Made by a program: the position numbers and the translations under genes
The notes under the pieces: generated by a model
What the model saw: only the letters and a program-made list of their open reading frames with translations
Told to the model about the DNA's origin: nothing
Databases searched by the model: none
Shown: one piece after another, positions 26,948-33,587 of the stretch
Numbering within the stretch: the stretch's first letter is position 1
Layout of the letters: each line of letters opens with the position of its first letter
Source: an uncultured beta proteobacterium
GTDB taxonomy: Bacteria > Pseudomonadota > Gammaproteobacteria > Burkholderiales > Burkholderiaceae_B
DNA: 33,587 nt
Reading direction: 5' to 3'
NCBI GenBank assembly: GCA_903958565.1
Contig: CAJBTJ010000163.1
Span: 1-33,587 of the forward strand

Positions 26948-28231
26948 ATGATCAGCTCACATCAACCTATGCGTCTACTTTGGGTTAGTTTTTTGTTGGT
27001 CTTACTGGCGGGCTGCACGACCGTGAGTGAGCCTCCTGCGCCTGTGGCCCCCGCACCCGTCCCTGCCGTGACACCGGCTGTGCCGTCGGGACCGATCTCG
27101 GACAGCGCCGCACGTCAGTTGCAAGGTCGTTTTGTTTCGGCAAACTGGTCCGAGTTACCCGGGTGGTCCGATGATGATTTGAAAAATGTTTGGACGACAT
27201 TTCTGCGTAACTGCCAAGGGCTGATGCGCCCCACCTCGACGAACCTCGCGGGCCCGACGCGTGCGACACCGCTTGCCTGGCAGCCGGTGTGCGCGGCCGC
27301 ATCGGATCGCGCGCGCGCTCCGGCGGCGAACGACCCACAGGGCGTCAGAAGATTTTTGCAGACCTGGTTGAGCCCTTGGCGCTTACAGGGCCCAGATGGC
27401 AAGCCGGCGAGCAATATTGTGACGGGCTACTATGAGCCGCTCGTGTTGGGTTCTCGTACGCGCACGGGCGCGTATCAATGGCCGCTTTACACCGTGCCCG
27501 CTGACTTGCTGACGATCGATTTAGGTCGCGTGTATCCAGAGCTTGCCGGTAAACGCGTACGCGGTAAATTAGATGGTAAGCGGGTAGTACCCTACGAAAG
27601 TCGAGCGGCAATCGAGACCTCTGGTCGACGTCCTCCCGCAATCGTTTATGTCAACGATCCCGTGGACAACTTCTTCCTGCAGGTGCAGGGGTCCGGTCGT
27701 GTGCAGCTGCCAGATGGAAAGACCATACGTGTGGCGTATGCGGATCACAACGGCCACCCGTATGTCTCGATTGGTAAGTGGCTGGCAGACAAAGGTGAAA
27801 TGCCCATTGCACAGACTTCCATGCAAAACATTCGGGCGTGGGCTAAACGCAATCCCAATCGTACGCAAGAGATGCTGAACGCAAATCCGGCTACGGTGTT
27901 CTTTGCGGAAGAAGCCATCACAGATCCAGAAATTGGCCCAAAGGGTGCCTACGGCATTCCCCTGATGGCGCAGCGCTCGATTGCAGTTGATACAAATTTT
28001 GTACCGCTCGGCACACCTGTGTTTTTGTCGACGACCATGCCCTCGTCCAACACAGCGTTGAATCGTCTAGTGTTTGCGCAAGACACGGGAACCGCTATTC
28101 GTGGCGCTGCAAGAACGGACTTTTACTGGGGCTTTGGTGCCGCGGCGGGTGAGCTTGCCGGAAGAATGAAACAGAACGGACAGATGTGGGTGCTGTGGCC
28201 GAAACAGGCCGGCGCACCGTCGGCGCGCTGA
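26948..28231 (+). CDS. mltA: Membrane-bound lytic murein transglycosylase A (lipoprotein)
   Basis: Lipobox LLAGC; TGYYEPLVLGSRTRTGAYQWPLY; VYVNDPVDNFFLQVQGSGRVQLPDG; FAQDTGTAIRGAARTDFYWGFG. Confidence 0.95.
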   Translation: MISSHQPMRLLWVSFLLVLLAGCTTVSEPPAPVAPAPVPAVTPAVPSGPISDSAARQLQGRFVSANWSELPGWSDDDLKNVWTTFLRNCQGLMRPTSTNLAGPTRATPLAWQPVCAAASDRARAPAANDPQGVRRFLQTWLSPWRLQGPDGKPASNIVTGYYEPLVLGSRTRTGAYQWPLYTVPADLLTIDLGRVYPELAGKRVRGKLDGKRVVPYESRAAIETSGRRPPAIVYVNDPVDNFFLQVQGSGRVQLPDGKTIRVAYADHNGHPYVSIGKWLADKGEMPIAQTSMQNIRAWAKRNPNRTQEMLNANPATVFFAEEAITDPEIGPKGAYGIPLMAQRSIAVDTNFVPLGTPVFLSTTMPSSNTALNRLVFAQDTGTAIRGAARTDFYWGFGAAAGELAGRMKQNGQMWVLWPKQAGAPSAR

Positions 28232-28249
28232 TCAGGATGACGTAACCAG

Positions 28250-29416
28250 ATGAGCGCATCAATCGTCGTTTGTGGGAGTGGCATTGTCGGTTTAGCCACG
28301 GCTCTGGCGTTCGCCCGAAAGGGTGAGGCGGTTACGCTCGTTGGCCCACGACCGACTGTGCAGAATCTGTCTCAAGATGAGTTCTTTGCCCGGGTGTATG
28401 CCTTGTCGCCCGCAAGTCAGCGTTTTCTGGCATCGATCGGCGTCTGGGCTTTGATCGATGCACGACGGTTGACATCGGTCCAGGCGATGGAGATTCATGG
28501 CGACGGTAATGGATTGTTGAACTTGAACGCCTGGCAATCCGCGCAATCCGAGCTGGCCTGGATCGTCGAGTCCTCGGAGATTGAACGTGTGTTGGTGCAA
28601 GCAGCACAGGTGATGGGCTTGCGCTGGGTCACCGAAAAATTTGCATCCTATGCGCCTGGCGCGCTCACCACAGACCGAGGTACCACTCTCGAGGCCGAGT
28701 TGTTCATCGCTGCCGACGGCGCACAGTCGCCGTTACGTGCGGCAGCAGGGTTGACAGTAGAGAGCCGCCCTTACGGAGCGACTGCGCTCGTGGCTCATTT
28801 CAATTGCAGCGTGCCTCACCAAGGCACCGCCTTACAATGGTTTGGTTCGGAGGGTGTTTTGGCCTTGTTGCCTATGCCTGACACGGCGCAGGGTCCACAA
28901 GTGTCGATGGTGTGGTCCTTGAAAGAAGCCATCGCGAATGAGGTCCTAGCGATGCCCGCTGCACAGCAGGCATCAGCATTACAGACAAGGTTGGCGGCTG
29001 CGACAGCAGGGCGGTTAGGCGCATTAACATTGCGCAGCGCGGTGCATGGCTTCCCGCTGACGCTCAATCAGTCTCCCATCATTGGCGATTGCTTGGCGCT
29101 CGCTGGCGATGCCGCGCACCGCTTGCATCCCTTAGCTGGGCAAGGACTTAACCTTGGTTTAGGTGACGTACAAGCGCTAGTCGACACCGTCGCTGCGCGC
29201 GAGTCGTTCCGTAGTCCGGGCGATCCAATGGTATTGCGGCGGTATCGCCGACTCCGCGCGGAGCCTGTGATGGCGATGCGTCTCGTGACAGACGGTCTGG
29301 CCCGTCTGTTTGATATTCAACATGCACCCGTTGTTTGGTTGCGCAACACGGGGATGAACCTCGCAGAAAAGTTACCGTTTATTAAGCGGCAGCTCATCGC
29401 GGGTGCATCCCGCTAG
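28250..29416 (+). CDS. UbiH/UbiF/COQ6-family FAD-dependent monooxygenase
   Basis: GSGIVGLATALAFARKG, ERVLVQAAQ, ADGAQSPLRAAAGL, LAGDAAHRLHPLAGQGLNLGLGDVQAL. Confidence 0.92.
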   Translation: MSASIVVCGSGIVGLATALAFARKGEAVTLVGPRPTVQNLSQDEFFARVYALSPASQRFLASIGVWALIDARRLTSVQAMEIHGDGNGLLNLNAWQSAQSELAWIVESSEIERVLVQAAQVMGLRWVTEKFASYAPGALTTDRGTTLEAELFIAADGAQSPLRAAAGLTVESRPYGATALVAHFNCSVPHQGTALQWFGSEGVLALLPMPDTAQGPQVSMVWSLKEAIANEVLAMPAAQQASALQTRLAAATAGRLGALTLRSAVHGFPLTLNQSPIIGDCLALAGDAAHRLHPLAGQGLNLGLGDVQALVDTVAARESFRSPGDPMVLRRYRRLRAEPVMAMRLVTDGLARLFDIQHAPVVWLRNTGMNLAEKLPFIKRQLIAGASR

Positions 29417-29424
29417 GAGAAATA

Positions 29425-30174
29425 ATGTTTAACCGTTTGTTCATGAATATGTCGTGGGTAGTGGTTTCTTTGTGGAGCACTGCCGTGCTGGCGCAGGCGA
29501 CACCCCCCGCCGTCGCAGCAGCTGCAGCAGTGAGCGCCGAGGATGCCAAAGTGGCGGCGGTCAAAAAGCTTTTTGCCGAACGCTTTAATAATCCACCGAT
29601 TGTCGGCGTGCGCTCAACTCCTTACGGTCTGTATGAAGTCCAGCTTGGCTCTGATCTCGTCTACACCGACGAACAGGTAAACTTTGTATTGGATGGAACG
29701 CTGATCGATGCAAAAACACGCCGCGACATCACACGTGAGCGTCAGGACGAGTTGGCAAAGATGCCGTTTGAACAGTTGCCCTTTGAGTTATCTTTTAAGC
29801 AGGTGCGGGGCGACGGCTCACGTAAGCTCGCTATTTTCGAGGACCCTAACTGCGGATATTGCAAAACTCTGCGTAAATCCTTGGGAGAAATTGACAACCT
29901 GACTGTTTACACGTTCCCCTACCCGATCCTCTCTCCTGACTCGACACAAAAAGTTAAAAATATTTGGTGCGCAAAAGATCGTGGTGAAACGTGGGATGCT
30001 TGGATGCTAAAAGGTGTAGTGCCCCCCAAGGTTGACTGTGAGGTTCCTGTTGATAAGATGGTGGCGCTTGGTCAAAAGTTGATGGTACGTGGGACGCCAG
30101 CCCTATTCTTCGCGGATGGCAGCCGAGTCGGAGGCGCGATTCCTAAAGAAGAGATCGAGAAAAGATTGAAATAG
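29425..30174 (+). CDS. dsbC: Thiol:disulfide interchange protein DsbC
   Basis: Signal peptide; KLAIFEDPNCGYCKTLRKSL (CGYC active site); MVRGTPALFFADGSRVGGAIP. Confidence 0.93.
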   Translation: MFNRLFMNMSWVVVSLWSTAVLAQATPPAVAAAAAVSAEDAKVAAVKKLFAERFNNPPIVGVRSTPYGLYEVQLGSDLVYTDEQVNFVLDGTLIDAKTRRDITRERQDELAKMPFEQLPFELSFKQVRGDGSRKLAIFEDPNCGYCKTLRKSLGEIDNLTVYTFPYPILSPDSTQKVKNIWCAKDRGETWDAWMLKGVVPPKVDCEVPVDKMVALGQKLMVRGTPALFFADGSRVGGAIPKEEIEKRLK

Positions 30175-30258
30175 TGAGTCTTGTCAGTTAAACAATGCAG
30201 GTGATTTTTTAAGTGGACCGTGATCAAGGTCTTAAAGTCTGACTATCTGGAGATGACA

Positions 30259-31206
30259 ATGCGTATTGCAGTGCTTGATGATTATTTGAAAGTGGCCCAA
30301 GGGCTGGCTGACTGGTCTTCGCTAAAAGCGGACGTAAAGTTTTTCGATGAGTTTATCCAGCCGGATCAGCTCGCAAAGACCTTGGCTGATTTCGAAGTGG
30401 TTGTCGCCATGCGTGAGCGCTCAGCCTTTCCTGCCGCCGTCATTCAAGCGATGCCGAAACTTAAATTACTGGTGACCACAGGACTGCGCAATAACTCGAT
30501 CGACCTGGACGCCTGTCGCCAAAAAGGTGTGGTGGTGTGCGGCTCGCCAGGCGACCCCAAGAGCACCGGTGCCACCGCAGAACTCGCTTGGGCCTTGATG
30601 CTGGCATTGTTTAAAAAGATTCCTCAAGAGTCGGCCAACATGACGAACGGACTTTGGCAGACGTCGATGCCCCCCACCATTGAAGGTAAGCGCCTTGGTT
30701 TGGTGGGTGCTGGCCAGTTGGGTAAAAAGGTCGCCAAGGTTGGTCAAGCATTTGGTATGGAAGTGGTGGCCTGGAGCCCAAATCTGACCGAAGAACGCGC
30801 AGCTGAGGCGGGTGTCAAGCTCGTCAGCAAGCAAGAGCTCTTCAGTACATCAGACGCGATCAGCGTGCATATGGTGTTGAGCGATCGATCGCGAGGCGTT
30901 GTTGATGCGGCGAGCTTGAAGTCGATGAAGCCGACAGCGTTCATCGTCAATACGTCTCGCGCAGGCCTCATCGATCAAGCGACTTTGCGTGCGTTGTTAG
31001 AGCAAGGCAAGATTGGTGGTGCCGGCATAGACGTCTATGATTCGGAACCCTTGGCGGCCAATGATGTGTGGCGCAAAACCCCACGTACTTTACTCACGCC
31101 ACACCTGGGTTATGCGACGCCAGAAAACTTCGCGGTTTTCTACCCCAATGTTGTTGCAAATATCGCGGCGTGGGTTGCAGGTAAGCCGCAGCGGGTGCTG
31201 ACCTAA
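30259..31206 (+). CDS. D-2-hydroxyacid dehydrogenase family protein
   Basis: MRIAVLDDYLKVA, GKRLGLVGAGQLGKKVAKVGQAFGMEVVAWSPN, AFIVNTSRAGLIDQATL, GIDVYDSEPL, TPHLGYAT. Confidence 0.93.
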   Translation: MRIAVLDDYLKVAQGLADWSSLKADVKFFDEFIQPDQLAKTLADFEVVVAMRERSAFPAAVIQAMPKLKLLVTTGLRNNSIDLDACRQKGVVVCGSPGDPKSTGATAELAWALMLALFKKIPQESANMTNGLWQTSMPPTIEGKRLGLVGAGQLGKKVAKVGQAFGMEVVAWSPNLTEERAAEAGVKLVSKQELFSTSDAISVHMVLSDRSRGVVDAASLKSMKPTAFIVNTSRAGLIDQATLRALLEQGKIGGAGIDVYDSEPLAANDVWRKTPRTLLTPHLGYATPENFAVFYPNVVANIAAWVAGKPQRVLT

Positions 31207-32270
31207 TGCAACCCGTCTTGCCGCTCCATATTGTTGCGAGGTTGCTGCTTGTTTTATTAATGGCAGCAGCCGTTTATTTTTTTAGCGGCTTTGTGGTGCC
31301 GGTGCTCGCAGCGTTGATTATTGGCTTTGCGAGTTGGCCTCTTTATTCAAAATGGTTGGAGGTTTGTGGCGGACGGACGATACTGGCCGCCAGCACGGCG
31401 CTAGTGGCTATCGTTGTGCTACTAATTGTCCCGATTTCGATCGCACTCTACTACTCTGTCAATGAGGCAAGAATTTTTGTGGCTTGGGTGTTGGCTGCGA
31501 ACCGAGACGGTGTCGACGCGCCTTCGTGGATTGTCGCACTGCCGGTGGTGGGCGAAACCCTAGGGTCGTACTGGGCCGAGTATCTCGGCGAGCCGCATGC
31601 AATCGGGAGCATGATTGAACTGGTCAGCGGCCAACACATTGGCAATATTTATCGGCTCGTATTGACTGCAACCGGTAACTTCTTCCACATCATGCTTACC
31701 TTGTTGTTCATGCTGATTACGCTGCTGTTCGTCTACAAAGACGGTCATCACATGGCGGCGCAGCTCGATATCTTGGGCGAACGCGTACTGCCAACCCGTT
31801 GGCAAAGATTTTCACGTGTGGTGCCCGCGACGATCAGTGCGACCGTGACGGGGATGGGTCTTATCGCAATAGGTGAAGGCGTTGTATTGGGCTTGGCTTA
31901 CTGGGTGGCTGGCGTGCCATCGCCAGTGTTGCTAGGCGTAATCACAGCCGTAATGGCGATGATCCCCGGCGGTGCGCCGCTCGCCTTTACCCTGGTGTCA
32001 CTATATTTGGTGGGTTCAGGCAATCCTCTTGCTGGTGCGGGTTTGTTTGCCTGGGGATCGGTTGAACTCTTTATCGTCGACAAGACCTTACGACCACGAC
32101 TGGTGGGTGGGCCCGTTAAGCTGCCGTTTCTACCAACGTTTTTTGGTCTAGTGGGGGGCGTGACGACGATGGGCTTTGTCGGTCTATTTATTGGCCCAGT
32201 CTTAATGGCGCTAATTGTGGCGCTGTGGCGCGAGTGGGTCCTTGGCGTGAAGGTTGACGCCCTCACATAG
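31206..32270 (+). CDS. AI-2E family (UPF0118/PerM-like) transporter
   Basis: Multi-TM protein; LLTLLFMLITLLFVYKDGHHMAAQL, GVITAVMAMIPGGAPLAF, DKTLRPRLVGGPVKLPFLPTFFGLVGGVTTMGFVGLFIGPVLMAL. Confidence 0.9.
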   Translation: MQPVLPLHIVARLLLVLLMAAAVYFFSGFVVPVLAALIIGFASWPLYSKWLEVCGGRTILAASTALVAIVVLLIVPISIALYYSVNEARIFVAWVLAANRDGVDAPSWIVALPVVGETLGSYWAEYLGEPHAIGSMIELVSGQHIGNIYRLVLTATGNFFHIMLTLLFMLITLLFVYKDGHHMAAQLDILGERVLPTRWQRFSRVVPATISATVTGMGLIAIGEGVVLGLAYWVAGVPSPVLLGVITAVMAMIPGGAPLAFTLVSLYLVGSGNPLAGAGLFAWGSVELFIVDKTLRPRLVGGPVKLPFLPTFFGLVGGVTTMGFVGLFIGPVLMALIVALWREWVLGVKVDALT

Positions 32271-32861
32271 TGTGAGCAGTTCGCTCAGGGACTTGACCTG
32301 CATCTTTGCTAAAACGCGTGAGCGGTGCAGTTTAATCGTTGCCGCGGCTGAGCCGCTCAGCTTCGCGATCTCTTTGTTTGACCGCCCCGACAACATTTCC
32401 ATACAGACTTCGGTTTCTCTGGGTGTCAACAGACCGAGCCTGGCTTTGGCTGTCGTTACCCGTGTCAACTGACTGTGTATCTGTCGATCTAGGGCGATGC
32501 CGCTTTCGATGGTGTGCACGAGGTCTTGCATCGAAAACGGTTTGAACAAAAAATCGACTGCACCTTGCTTCATAGCTGTGACGATTTGTGGAGAAAGGCT
32601 TTCTCCACTGATGAAGATCACGGGTGTTTGCCACCCATGTTTTAGCAGCGTCGCCTGCACCTCGATGCCAGATTGTTTTGGCATGCGCATATCTAAAAGA
32701 ATGACTGCCGGTGAAGTGGGTACGGCATCACTTAAAAAAGATTCGGCGCTGTCGTATTCATTGACAATGTAGCCAAGCTCGGTGAGAGAGCCCTTGAGCG
32801 CCCGTCGGATGGATGGATCGTCGTCGACCAGGTACACGTGGCCAAGTGCTGCTGTTGTCAT
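32211..32861 (-). CDS. FixJ/TtrR-type response regulator with LuxR-type HTH
   Basis: VYLVDDDPSIRRAL receiver, VILLDMRMPKQSGIEV, LFKPFSMQDL; LTPRETEVCMEMLSGRSNKEIAKLSGSAAATIKLHRSRVLAKMQVKSLSELL. Confidence 0.95.
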   Translation of the reverse strand: MTTAALGHVYLVDDDPSIRRALKGSLTELGYIVNEYDSAESFLSDAVPTSPAVILLDMRMPKQSGIEVQATLLKHGWQTPVIFISGESLSPQIVTAMKQGAVDFLFKPFSMQDLVHTIESGIALDRQIHSQLTRVTTAKARLGLLTPRETEVCMEMLSGRSNKEIAKLSGSAAATIKLHRSRVLAKMQVKSLSELLTLCEGVNLHAKDPLAPQRHN

Positions 32862-32958
32862 GATTGCAAACCATTCAAGATGATCCAACAATACAAAATA
32901 TTAGACAAATAGGATATACGCTAACTGGCCTATTTAAGACGCTCAAACCGATACTCGG

Positions 32959-33587
32959 CTATAGTTTTTGGATCTCGGCGCGGCCAGCTTCTACTGAAAA
33001 GCGTGCAAGAGTATGGGCATCAGACAGTGGGTCGGTTGCGTCGCGGACCGCCTTGAGAGTGGTGGTTATTTGCGCAGGCGTGATCTCCACGACTCCAAAG
33101 CCACGCGATTCGCAGTCACCAAAAACAAAGTGTGGATGACGCTCAATGATTTTCGCCTGCTCGAGATTCGTCAGGGCGGTGAGCGAGGTGATGCTCGTCC
33201 CGCAAAACTCTACACCCACTTTCTCGCTGTTTGGATTATTGTAGTCCGACAAAATATTGCCTACCCAATTTTGATGGACGTCACCCCCTAGCAGCACGGG
33301 GTTGGTAAGCTGGGTATTGCGCATGGAATCAATCAGTCTTTGTCGGGCCGCAGGATAGCCATCCCAACCGTCATTTGAATAGCTTTGACCACCTTGCGTA
33401 TTAAAGTTGCGTGGGCCGAACACGCTTTGCTGTCCGATGACATTCCAAGTCGTACGCGAGCGTGCGAATTCAGTATTGAGCCACGCTTCTTGTTTCGATC
33501 CTAGTAACGTGCGCTGGGGATCATTCCAGATCGCACAGGTGCCTGGGTCGACTCTGCTCCCGCCCGGCCTGCCATTGCGCGTGCATG
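32959..33587 (-). CDS. PhoD-like alkaline phosphatase, C-terminal part (continues beyond window end)
   Basis: Reverse-strand reading DPGTCAIWNDPQRTLLGSKQEAWLNTEFARSRTTWNVIGQQSVFGPRNFN...DGWDGYPAARQRLIDSM...NPVLLGGDVHQNWVGN...VGVEFCGTSITS. Confidence 0.93.
   Translation of the reverse strand, partial: CTRNGRPGGSRVDPGTCAIWNDPQRTLLGSKQEAWLNTEFARSRTTWNVIGQQSVFGPRNFNTQGGQSYSNDGWDGYPAARQRLIDSMRNTQLTNPVLLGGDVHQNWVGNILSDYNNPNSEKVGVEFCGTSITSLTALTNLEQAKIIERHPHFVFGDCESRGFGVVEITPAQITTTLKAVRDATDPLSDAHTLARFSVEAGRAEIQKL

Noticed and set aside
1-33587. CRISPR arrays, tRNA/rRNA genes, insertion sequences, toxin-antitoxin or defence systems
   Set aside because: Looked for and not seen; repeats present are coding low-complexity tails, and all long ORFs belong to housekeeping or common accessory families.

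Overview
The window is a 33.6 kb stretch of ordinary-looking chromosomal housekeeping DNA. Gene content and order suggest a betaproteobacterium close to Alcaligenaceae/Burkholderiales (inference from synteny and Bug-type transporter proteins; not tested). I support about 30 protein-coding genes: a CobW-type GTPase (partial), xerC, a DUF484 gene, dapF, metK, a DUF1289 gene, an oxidoreductase plus CMD-family operon, an MBL-fold lactonase-like gene, ahcY, a holin-like membrane protein, metF, a Bug protein, 5-FCL, slt, cca, a MidA-like methyltransferase, a DEAD-box helicase, ung, a HIT gene, trpC/trpD/trpG, an isochorismatase-like gene, trpE, gph, rpe, apaG, mltA, a UbiH-like gene, dsbC, a D-2-hydroxyacid dehydrogenase, an AI-2E-type transporter, an orphan FixJ/LuxR response regulator and a partial phoD. 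I saw no CRISPR array, rRNA, tRNA or transposon. The most interesting signals are in the non-coding RNA leaders. (1) The DEAD-box helicase leader has four nested perfect inverted repeats, the outermost pairing with the Shine-Dalgarno, plus a competing fold with complementary loops. (2) The trpE leader is a classical attenuator with an unannotated 23-aa leader peptide (...SWRWWRLCSG). (3) The metK 5' UTR starts with a SAM-II-like H-type pseudoknot placed at a predicted transcription start. (4) A clear SAH riboswitch precedes ahcY. (5) The trp genes are split by an inverted isochorismatase-family gene with a structured intergenic region.
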